Assembly (NCBI GenBank): GCA_028285495.1 | Contig: JANQPB010000043.1 | Location: forward strand, 120,760-184,759 | Direction of reading: 5' to 3' | Length of the DNA: 64,000 bases | Origin: Acidimicrobiales bacterium | Lineage (GTDB): Bacteria > Actinomycetota > Acidimicrobiia > Acidimicrobiales > SZUA-35 | Part shown: positions 58,250 to 64,000 of the stretch, piece by piece | Position numbering within the stretch: position 1 is the first letter of the stretch | Layout of the letters: each line of letters opens with the position of its first letter | Program-made: the position numbers and the translations under genes | Notes under the pieces: model-generated | Database searches by the model: none | What the model was told of the DNA's origin: nothing | The model's input: only the letters and a program-made list of their open reading frames with translations

Positions 58250-58672
58250 ATGAGCATCAAGGTCCATCCAGCGGTCGTCGTGATCACGGCGATCTTCGCC
58301 GCCATCATCCCGACGATCGTCGGCACGCTCGCCTGGTTCAGCCCCGACAACGCGCCGCTGGCCGTCGAGGGCGCCAACGACCTGACGTTGTCCTGGGCGG
58401 CGCGATCGCTCGGCCTGGCGGTGGCCGGCTGGCTCGCCCTGCTGGTGGTGCGGGACGCCCGCGGCTACGTCGTCGCGCTCGGCGCCAATGCGACGCGCGA
58501 GGTGCTCGACCTCATCGATCTCCTGTTCCGGATCGAGGACCCCGGCACCGGGCTCTACGTGATGCTGCCCGTGTCGTCGACGTCGCTGGTCGTCGCCCTC
58601 GTCCTCAGCATCCGCGCCGTGCTGGCCGAGCAGCGCCGCCACCGGGTCGCCCCGGTCGCCGTCGACGGCTGA
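58250..58672 (+). CDS. Four-helix membrane protein of unknown function
   Basis: Protein of 140 residues with hydrophobic segments at about 7-30 (AVVVITAIFAAIIPTIVGTL), 48-68 (WAARSLGLAVAGWLALLVV), 72-90 and 102-125 (SSTSLVVALVLSIRAVLA). The size and topology recall the DUF4345 protein at 10230, but I see no shared motif strong enough to assign it. ATG 58250 has GGAGG ten bases upstream and follows a long, well-formed promoter with duplicated operator, so it is strongly regulated by an unseen TetR-type factor. Confidence 0.65.
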   Translation: MSIKVHPAVVVITAIFAAIIPTIVGTLAWFSPDNAPLAVEGANDLTLSWAARSLGLAVAGWLALLVVRDARGYVVALGANATREVLDLIDLLFRIEDPGTGLYVMLPVSSTSLVVALVLSIRAVLAEQRRHRVAPVAVDG

Positions 58673-58795
58673 GCGCCCCGGTGCGGAGCGCCGGCAGCCC
58701 GGTTGCGATCGTCGGGCCGCACGGCCGGCGAAGCGCACGCCGCGCCGCCGGCGCCGCACGTCGACGACGGCGACGGACGGGTGGCCGCCCGGGCG

Positions 58796-59686
58796 TCAGG
58801 CGTCGACGGCGAGGTTGATCAGGCCGAGCGTGCCGTCGCCGAGGGGCGTCGGGGCCGCGGCCAGGACGATCCCGGTGCCGTCGGTGGTCGGGTCGCCGAT
58901 GAGGCCGTCGTCGGCCCAGCTCGTGTCCGGTGGCCCGAACCTGGCGTACTCGCCGGTGGCGTGGACGGCCTCGGTGTAGGCCTCGTCGAAGTACAGCTGG
59001 GTCGTCAGCACGTCCTCCCCGTCGACGGTGGCGATGACGTGGATGTGGACGGCCCGTCCGTCGTACCAGCCGGGATAGATGGTCTGGAACTCGACGATGC
59101 CGTCGTCGCCGGCGACCTGGAAGCCCCGGAGGAACGTGGTCCCCTCGCCCTCGTCCTTGCCGCTGCCGCCGTCCGCGTAGGACGAGTAGTCGCCGGTGGC
59201 GTCCGTGTGCCAGATCTCGACCCGGGCGCCGGGAACCGGCTCGCAGGCGCCGTCGACCACCCGGACGCCGAGCCGCAGCGGATGACCCGGATAGCCCTCG
59301 GTGATGTCGCGACGGTCGAGCTGTTCGAGCGACGGGAACGGTCCGGCCGCCTGGGCCGGCGCCAGCGCACAGATCGAGACCGCAGCGAACGAGGCTGCGG
59401 TCAGCGGCTCGATGGCCGAGGCTGCGGGCTCGCCGTCGCCGACGGTCCCGTCGCCCGGGGCGCCCGGGGCGTCGGTCGCGTCCTCGCTCGCACCATCGCC
59501 GGTGGCGGCGTCGCCGGTCGATGGGCCCGCGGAGTCGGTGCCGCCCCCGCCGTCCTCGGCCGATCGCGATGTCCCTGCGGCGTCCGGGTCGTCGTCGGGA
59601 CCGCTGCAGGCGGCGGCCAGCACGGCGACCGCCCCGGCCAGGAACGTGCGGCGGCTGTGCGGCGGGGGAGGGGTGCGCTCGTCCAT
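58796..59686 (-). CDS. Intradiol ring-cleavage dioxygenase-like Tat lipoprotein
   Basis: Protein of 296 residues. The N-terminus SRRTFLAGAVAVLAAAC has a twin-arginine-type signal and lipobox, then an acidic Asp/Gly/Ala linker to about 115. The rest has the intradiol dioxygenase pattern: GPFPSLEQLDRRDITEGYPG, PVPGARVEIWHTDATGDYSS (Tyr ligand), FLRGFQVAGDDGIVEFQTIY, PGWYDGRAVHIHV (Tyr and two His ligands). Cytosolic relatives cleave catechols or protocatechuate; this exported form is a known actinobacterial variant of unclear substrate. TAGCCT ends 7 bases before ATG 59686. Confidence 0.82.
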   Translation of the reverse strand: MDERTPPPPHSRRTFLAGAVAVLAAACSGPDDDPDAAGTSRSAEDGGGGTDSAGPSTGDAATGDGASEDATDAPGAPGDGTVGDGEPAASAIEPLTAASFAAVSICALAPAQAAGPFPSLEQLDRRDITEGYPGHPLRLGVRVVDGACEPVPGARVEIWHTDATGDYSSYADGGSGKDEGEGTTFLRGFQVAGDDGIVEFQTIYPGWYDGRAVHIHVIATVDGEDVLTTQLYFDEAYTEAVHATGEYARFGPPDTSWADDGLIGDPTTDGTGIVLAAAPTPLGDGTLGLINLAVDA

Positions 59687-59760
59687 GCCCGAGAGGCTAC
59701 GACACGATGGGGCCCGGTGATGGGCGGCAGGTCCGCAGTGGTCGGCCGGGTGACGGGGTG

Positions 59761-59790
59761 GGGCCCGCTCAGGAGGGAACGAGCGGGCCC
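59761..59790 (-). terminator. Perfect 10-bp stem downstream of a TetR gene
   Basis: GGGCCCGCTC (59761-59770) and GAGCGGGCCC (59781-59790) pair around a 10-base loop about 95 bases after the TetR stop. A U-tract is missing, as in many high-GC actinobacterial terminators. Confidence 0.45.
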
Positions 59791-59885
59791 GTGCGACTGG
59801 GCCGGGGCTGGGCTCGCGCGTAGCCGCCCGCTCGGCCACTCTCACGTTGCCGATGGGTAATGACCGTCGGCGCGGGGCGATGTGC

Positions 59886-60557
59886 TCACGGCGTGGCGTG
59901 AGGAACCGCGACGGTCGCGCCGGTGGCCGGCGCCGCCCGCTCCACGGCCGCCTCGAAGCGTCGGCGACCCGCTGCGGTCAGGTTCGGGAGCAGCGCCGCC
60001 AGGTGGTGGTCGACGCCCCGGCGTCGGTCGTCGGGGTCGAGCTCGTCCCGCAGCTCCATCTCGCTCACGTGGTCGACCCAGTAGCGGGTCAGGATCCACA
60101 GCGACCGGCTCAGCACGTCGACCTCGATCTCGATGTCTCGCCTGAACAGCTCGGCGCGCTCGACGCGGCCGAGCAATCGGCGAAGCGCCGAGAAGTCGTC
60201 GACGAGCACCCGGTGCGGCTTCTGGTGGTCGGGCCCCGGCTCGATCTGGGCATCGTCCCGCAACAGGAACCGATACGTCGACATCAGCTCGATGGCGAAC
60301 AGCAGGCGGCGGATGTAGTCGTCCTCGACCTCGCCCCGCCGATGCTCGGTCCGCCACTCCGCGATCCGCTCGGCCACCTGTTCCTGGATGCGGGTCACCA
60401 GGTCGCGCTTGGTCGGGTAGTGGTAGGTCAGGTTGCCCTGGGAGATCCCGACCTCCGCTGCGATCTCGGTCAGGGTGGTGATCGCATAGCCGCGGGCGTT
60501 GAACCGCCGACGGGCGGCCTCGGCGATCCGGTCGGCCGTCGTCGAGCGTCGTGCCAC
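59886..60557 (-). CDS. TetR/AcrR family transcriptional regulator
   Basis: Regulator of 223 residues. Helix-turn-helix at about 6-52 (ADRIAEAARRRFNARGYAIT, LTEIAAEVGISQGNLTYHY). The C-terminal domain is rich in Arg and aromatic residues (LLFAIELMSTYRFLLRDDAQ, SRSLWILTRYWVDHVSEMEL) as in TetR_C-like fatty-acid regulators. GTG 60557 lies 6 bases after TAGCCT (60569-60564), the better of two adjacent GTGs. It follows an amidohydrolase gene on the same strand; targets are unknown. Confidence 0.88.
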   Translation of the reverse strand: MARRSTTADRIAEAARRRFNARGYAITTLTEIAAEVGISQGNLTYHYPTKRDLVTRIQEQVAERIAEWRTEHRRGEVEDDYIRRLLFAIELMSTYRFLLRDDAQIEPGPDHQKPHRVLVDDFSALRRLLGRVERAELFRRDIEIEVDVLSRSLWILTRYWVDHVSEMELRDELDPDDRRRGVDHHLAALLPNLTAAGRRRFEAAVERAAPATGATVAVPHATP

Positions 60558-60608
60558 CACCGCAGGCTAGCCCGATCCCGTCGACCGGTGACGGCGTCGT
60601 AGGTTTTG

Positions 60609-61460
60609 CTACCTAATCGTCTCGCTTGGCGAGCGGGGCTCAAGCCCGAACACCCGCCTGGCGTTGCCGGCCAGGAACAACTCGGTCGTCTCGGCGTCGA
60701 GGTCGAGGCGGTCGAGATCCTCCAGGCATCGGTCCGGGGTGATCATCGGGTAGTTGGTCCCGAACAGCACCTTGGTCCGGCCGTTGGTCCGGAGGTACTC
60801 GACCAGCGCCGGCGGGTAGCGCCTGGCGGTGTAGGCCGACGTGTCGATGTGGACGTGCTCGTGCTTGGTGGCGACGGCGATTGCCTCGTCGGTCCACGGG
60901 TATCCGATGTGGCCGCCGACGATCGTCAGCTCCGGGAAGTCGAGCGCCACCCGGTCGAGGTAGATCGGGCGTCCGACCTCCGACGACATCAGCGGGCCGG
61001 TGTGGCCGATCTGGGTGCAGAACGGCACCCCGAGCTCGCAGCAGGCGACGTACACCGGGTAGAAGCGGCGGTCGGTCGGCGGGACCTCCCAGAGCCACGG
61101 CAGGACCCGGATGGCCACGAAGCCGAGCTCGTCGATGCAACGTCGGATCTCCCGAACGGCCTCCATCGGCCGGCTGATGTCGACCGACCCGACCCCGACC
61201 AGCCGGTCGGGCGCTGCCGCAACGAACGCCGCGACCTCGTCGTTGGCGATCATGGTCCGGTTCGGTGCGTACCAGGCGCTGATCAGCGCCCGGTCGACAC
61301 CGGCCCGGTCGAGCGCACCGATCGTGGCCGACACCGGCAGCTCCTCGGTCGGGACCTCGGCGCCGGTCCATCGTCTGAGCGAGTCGAAGATCGGGTCGGC
61401 CTGGTGCCGCAGCGTCGGGTGCTGGGCCCAGGCGTCGATGATCGTCGGCGTGCCGGTCAT
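60609..61460 (-). CDS. Amidohydrolase family protein (Amidohydro_2, ACMSD-like)
   Basis: TIM-barrel hydrolase or decarboxylase of 283 residues. The order IIDAWAQHP, RALISAWYAPNRTMIANDEV, GVGSVDISRPMEAVREIRRC, the metal His in TQIGHTGPL, a second in IVGGHIGYPWTDEAI, and LFGTNYPMITPDRCLEDL follows Amidohydro_2 proteins; the usual N-terminal HxH is reduced to AQHP here. Decarboxylases and lactonases share this fold; the reaction cannot be assigned. It begins 10 bases after the stop of the Rv2466c-like gene, so both are in one operon. Confidence 0.82.
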   Translation of the reverse strand: MTGTPTIIDAWAQHPTLRHQADPIFDSLRRWTGAEVPTEELPVSATIGALDRAGVDRALISAWYAPNRTMIANDEVAAFVAAAPDRLVGVGSVDISRPMEAVREIRRCIDELGFVAIRVLPWLWEVPPTDRRFYPVYVACCELGVPFCTQIGHTGPLMSSEVGRPIYLDRVALDFPELTIVGGHIGYPWTDEAIAVATKHEHVHIDTSAYTARRYPPALVEYLRTNGRTKVLFGTNYPMITPDRCLEDLDRLDLDAETTELFLAGNARRVFGLEPRSPSETIR

Positions 61461-61470
61461 CGGCTCGCGT

Positions 61471-62109
61471 TCATGGCCGGGCCGGGAACTGCGGATCCTC
61501 GGTCCGGGTCCGCTTCAGCTCCCAGAAGCCCTCGGCGGTGGCCAGCTTGACCATGGCGTCCCACACCTCGGCGCCGTCGGCGCCGGTCGGCTGCCTGCTG
61601 ATGACCGGCCCGAAGACGCCCCGGCGACCCTCGGGGGTGTCGAAGGCGATGATCGGGGTGCCGACGTCGTCGCCGGTCAGGTCGAGCCCGGCCTGCATGC
61701 GCTCACGGATGGTGGCGTCCCACGATTCGTCGCCGAAGGCGTCGTTGTGGGAGGCGGGCAGGCCGGCGGCGGCGAGGAACCGGGTGGCGTCGCCGGCGGC
61801 GACCTCCATCAGGTCGACCTTGCCGTCGGCCCGGTCGTGGTGGAGCACGGCGCCGTACTGCCAGTACAGCCGGCGGGCCGCCTCGTTGCCCTCCTCGGCG
61901 TCGACCGACTGCATCACGCGCAGCAGCCCGTGGGTGAAGGTGTTGATCGGGAAGAACGGGCTGTCCTCGTCGGGCTGGTTCTTGAACAGCAGGCTGATCG
62001 GCTCCCAGGTGATCTCCAGGTCACGCTGCGGTGCGACGACGTCGACCGCCCAACGGGCGGTCATCCAGCACCACGGTCATATGGGGTCGACCCAGAACGA
62101 AACGTTCAC
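61471..62109 (-). CDS. DsbA-family, Rv2466c-like oxidoreductase with in-frame TGA at the active site (candidate selenoprotein)
   Basis: Read from GTG 62109, the frame gives 212 residues, close to mycobacterial Rv2466c (207), a mycothiol-dependent nitroreductase of the DsbA fold. The start MNVSFWVDPI is followed by TGA at 62079-62077, then PWCWMTARWAVDV. Family members have CPWC at this point, so the TGA replaces the first, nucleophilic cysteine (residue 11); resolving Cys14 is intact. The rest is unbroken, including GDDVGTPIIAFDTPEGRRGV and the end FWELKRTRTEDPQFP. GAAGGA lies 8 bases before the GTG. The first ATG (62064) would give a protein without the active site. Selenocysteine insertion is inferred; a nonsense mutation is the alternative. 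Confidence 0.6.
62043..62063 (-). other. SECIS-like hairpin after the active-site TGA
   Basis: On the minus strand ACCGCCC (62061-62055) pairs perfectly with GGGCGGT (62051-62045) around loop GUU (62054-62052); G62062-C62044 and a U-G pair extend it to nine pairs. The apical loop starts 23 bases after the TGA and its first base is G. That fits the known bacterial SECIS geometry (small loop with an early G, 16-37 bases from UGA). Binding by SelB is inferred. Confidence 0.55.
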
Positions 62110-62160
62110 GTCTCACGTCCTTCGAAGTGTGCTTGAGGGGGCGAGGCCGAAACCGGCATC

Positions 62161-62183
62161 GGTGCCGGGGTCGACCCGGCGCC
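62161..62183. promoter_or_regulatory. Inverted repeat in the leader of the candidate selenoprotein operon
   Basis: GCCGGG (62164-62169) and CCCGGC (62175-62180) flank GTCGA; the stem extends outwards to nine pairs with one G-T pair. On the minus strand it lies just after a TACGGT box (62190-62185) and about 50 bases before the GTG start. It could be an operator or a leader stem. Confidence 0.35.
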
Positions 62184-62216
62184 AACCGTACCGCCCCCGG
62201 CTCGCCGCCGACGTCC

Positions 62217-63044
62217 TCAGCCGGTGAACCAGCCACCGTCCGGGTGGATCAGCTCGCCGGTCACGAAGCTCGCCTCGTCGGAGGCGAGGAAGAGCGCCAC
62301 GTTTGCCACCTCGTCCGGCGTTCCCTTGCGGCCGAGCGGCGTGCCGCCCATCACGACGCCATGGATCTCCTCCACCTCGCTCATCACCGCCGTCATGTTG
62401 GTCTCGATGAAGCCTGGACCGATCGAGTTGACCCGGATCCCGACCGGGGCCAGGGTGCGGGCCGCATTCTTGGTCAGCATCCAGACCCCGGCCTTCGACA
62501 CCGGATAGCTCGGCGCGCCCCACAGCGGGTCGACGGCGGCGATCGAGGCGATCGTCACGATCGAGCCAGACCGGTCCTGATCGATCAGCGTCTTGGCCAT
62601 GGCCTGGACGGCCAGGAGCGTTCCGGTGAGGTTGACGTCGAGCACGCGGCGCCAGTCGTCGATGTCGAGCTCGGTCAGCGAGGCGGCCGGGGTGTCGGCT
62701 CGCTCGGCCGCCGCGGTGTAGCGCTTGCGGTCGGCCTCGGCGTCACCCGACAGGTAGCCGCCGTGGCTGATACCCGCTGCGGTCACCAGCACGTCGACGG
62801 TTCCGAACGCGTCCACCGCAGCGTCGACCATCGCCCGGTTCGACTCCGGATCCGAGGCCTCGAGCTCGACGAAGATCGCCCGCCCGCCGTCGGCCTCGAT
62901 GGCGGCCGCCGCCGCCCGTCCCTCGTCGACCAGCAGGTCGGCGACGACGATGCTGGCCCCCTCCCGGCTGAACCGTGTGGCGCAGGCTCGGCCGATGCCG
63001 TTGCTGCCGCCGGTGATGATGGCCGTCTTGTCGTCGAGTCGCAT
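62217..63044 (-). CDS. Short-chain dehydrogenase/reductase (SDR)
   Basis: NAD(P)-dependent oxidoreductase of 275 residues, classical SDR type. The cofactor motif is TGGSNGIGRACATRFSREG; VLVTAAGISHGG replaces NNAG; Ser in IVTIASIAAV and the YxxxK in PSYPVSKAGVW complete the active site; GPGFIETNM and LFLASDEASFVTGELIHPDG end the fold. An insert of about 20 residues (EADRKRYTAAAERADTPAAS) precedes helix E. TACCGT ends 6 bases before ATG 63044. It lies upstream of the Rv2466c-like gene on the same strand but with its own promoter between. Substrate unknown. Confidence 0.92.
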   Translation of the reverse strand: MRLDDKTAIITGGSNGIGRACATRFSREGASIVVADLLVDEGRAAAAAIEADGGRAIFVELEASDPESNRAMVDAAVDAFGTVDVLVTAAGISHGGYLSGDAEADRKRYTAAAERADTPAASLTELDIDDWRRVLDVNLTGTLLAVQAMAKTLIDQDRSGSIVTIASIAAVDPLWGAPSYPVSKAGVWMLTKNAARTLAPVGIRVNSIGPGFIETNMTAVMSEVEEIHGVVMGGTPLGRKGTPDEVANVALFLASDEASFVTGELIHPDGGWFTG

Positions 63045-63143
63045 GGCCGAACGGTAGCGACCCCGTCCATCGGTGGTCGAGGTCGTCGCCGGCTCGGTCA
63101 TCACCCGGGGGCGAACGTGGCGCCCGGTTGGGAGACGGGCCGC

Positions 63144-63242
63144 TACGCTGTCTCTCGGCTGGAGAACCGCATCGGGCCGCCCCCCGCTCCCGGTATCGGC
63201 CTCCGCCTGATCCACGGGTTGGGTCCGGCAATCTCCGGACCC
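63144..63242 (+). promoter_or_regulatory. tuf promoter region and leader hairpin
   Basis: A TACGCT box (63144-63149) is the best -10 candidate upstream of tuf, giving a leader of about 140 bases. The leader can form GGGTCCGG (63221-63228) paired with CCGGACCC (63235-63242) around CAATCT. There is no U-tract; it may stabilise the message or take part in translational control. Confidence 0.4.
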
Positions 63243-63298
63243 GCCGGCCCGATGCCGGTACCACCTCGAAAGCTGACAGGAGAAAGAAGGACGCCGTC

Positions 63299-64000
63299 AT
63301 GGCCAAGGAGAAGTTCGAGCGGAACAAGCCGCATGTGAACGTGGGAACGATGGGCCATATCGACCATGGGAAGACCACGTTGACCGCTGCCATCACCAAG
63401 GTGTTGTCTGATCGGGTCGAGGGGTCGCAGGCCACGGCGTTCGAGGACATCGACAAGGCTCCCGAGGAGCGGGAGCGTGGCATCACGATAAACGTGGCCC
63501 ACGTCGAGTACGAGACCGCCAATCGGCACTATGCGCATGTGGACATGCCGGGTCACGCCGACTACATCAAGAACATGATCACCGGCGCGGCCCAGGTCGA
63601 CGGGGCGATCCTGGTCGTCAGCGCGGCCGATGGTCCGATGCCGCAGACTCGTGAGCACGTGCTGTTGGCTCGCCAGGTCGGCGTGCCGGCGATCGTGGTG
63701 GCGTTGAACAAGGCCGACATGGTCGACGACGAGGAGCTGCTCGAGCTGGTCGAGATGGAGGCCCGCGAGCTGCTCAGCGAGTACGAGTTCCCCGGCGACG
63801 ATTGCCCGGTCGTCCACGTGTCGGCGTTGAAGGCCCTGGAGGGCGACAGCGATGCCGGCGACAAGATCATGGAGCTGATGGAGGCGGTCGACGAGTACAT
63901 TCCCGAGCCCGAGCGTGATCTCGACAAGCCGTTCCTGATGCCGATCGAGGACGTGTTCTCGATCACCGGCCGTGGCACCGTCGTCACCGGCAAGGTCGAG
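63299..64000 (+). CDS. tuf: Elongation factor Tu, N-terminal part (gene runs off the window end)
   Basis: First 234 residues of EF-Tu, the GTPase that delivers aminoacyl-tRNA to the ribosome. The G motifs are complete: GHIDHGKTT (G1), RGITI with its G2 Thr, DMPGH (G3), NKAD (G4) and SAL (G5). Two changes from the usual bacterial sequence stand out: GTMGHID for GTIGHVD and DMPGH for DCPGH. ATG 63299 follows AAGGA. Upstream is an SDR on the other strand, not fusA, so this tuf is outside the usual rpsL-rpsG-fusA-tuf order. Domain 2 starts near the window end. Confidence 0.95.
   Translation, partial: MAKEKFERNKPHVNVGTMGHIDHGKTTLTAAITKVLSDRVEGSQATAFEDIDKAPEERERGITINVAHVEYETANRHYAHVDMPGHADYIKNMITGAAQVDGAILVVSAADGPMPQTREHVLLARQVGVPAIVVALNKADMVDDEELLELVEMEARELLSEYEFPGDDCPVVHVSALKALEGDSDAGDKIMELMEAVDEYIPEPERDLDKPFLMPIEDVFSITGRGTVVTGKVE

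Noticed and set aside
61471..62064. Simple annotation of the DsbA-family gene from ATG 62064
   Set aside because: This start removes the first strand and the whole active-site motif, has no ribosome binding site of its own, and ignores the homologous sequence that continues upstream through the TGA to GTG 62109.
1..64000. tRNA, rRNA, CRISPR arrays, insertion sequences, prophage genes
   Set aside because: No cloverleaf-like segments, regular spacer-repeat pattern, transposase, integrase or phage structural motifs were seen by reading; a computed scan (tRNAscan, ISfinder) was not possible.

Overview
This is a high-GC chromosomal segment from an actinobacterium, most likely of the class Acidimicrobiia. 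The call rests on GC content and third-position GC, on the protein families present (a mycothiol-dependent nitroreductase-like protein, a CYP153 P450, TfdB-like flavoprotein monooxygenase, LtrA, DUF4345, many TetR regulators) and on a very frequent promoter layout in which a TANNNT box ends 6-7 bases before a start codon (leaderless transcripts). No rRNA, tRNA, CRISPR array, insertion sequence or phage gene was recognised.

Layout. 1-6.7 kb: end of a multicopper oxidase gene with an O-methyltransferase, a divergent TetR gene and a perfect palindrome between them; a kelch-like lipoprotein; an ECF sigma factor with a membrane-anchored partner; an FkbM methyltransferase. 6.7-15.4 kb: a decayed 3-hydroxyisobutyrate dehydrogenase gene, a fatty acid hydroxylase/ABC-membrane pair divergent from TetR-DUF4345, a D-amino-acid-oxidase-like flavoprotein, LtrA, a PH-domain protein and small genes. 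15.6-21.7 kb: a TetR-like regulator, then an ECF sigma factor heading an operon of three secreted or membrane-anchored proteins (one with a single CxxCH haem motif, one a cupredoxin-like/CAP lipoprotein). 21.9-30.5 kb: a NarL-type two-component system, divergent from a MacB/FtsX-type ABC exporter and two lipoprotein hydrolases.

30.5-50.8 kb is a catabolic and xenobiotic-response stretch: monoamine oxidase, Rieske oxygenase with a PaaX regulator, TfdB-like monooxygenase-TetR-haloalkane dehalogenase, phytanoyl-CoA dioxygenase, an exported agmatine deiminase, CYP153 P450 with TetR and an MMPL exporter, and a cyclic-nucleotide-domain thioredoxin-reductase-like flavoprotein. Most of these units have a local one-component regulator and a visible palindromic operator. 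51-58 kb: two gamma-glutamyltransferase paralogues around a D-2-hydroxyacid dehydrogenase, then an NHL/SMP-30-like protein. 58-64 kb: an intradiol-dioxygenase-like lipoprotein, TetR, an amidohydrolase, a DsbA/Rv2466c-type protein, an SDR and the start of an isolated tuf gene.

The most unusual observation is at 61471-62109 (minus strand). The reading frame of a DsbA-family, Rv2466c-like protein extends upstream of its first ATG to a GTG with a good ribosome binding site, interrupted only by one TGA. That TGA sits exactly where the first cysteine of the CPWC active site is expected, and a strong hairpin with a GUU loop begins 14 bases after it. This is the expected design of a bacterial selenoprotein gene (UPWC active site plus SECIS). 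A nonsense mutation or an internal start remain alternatives.
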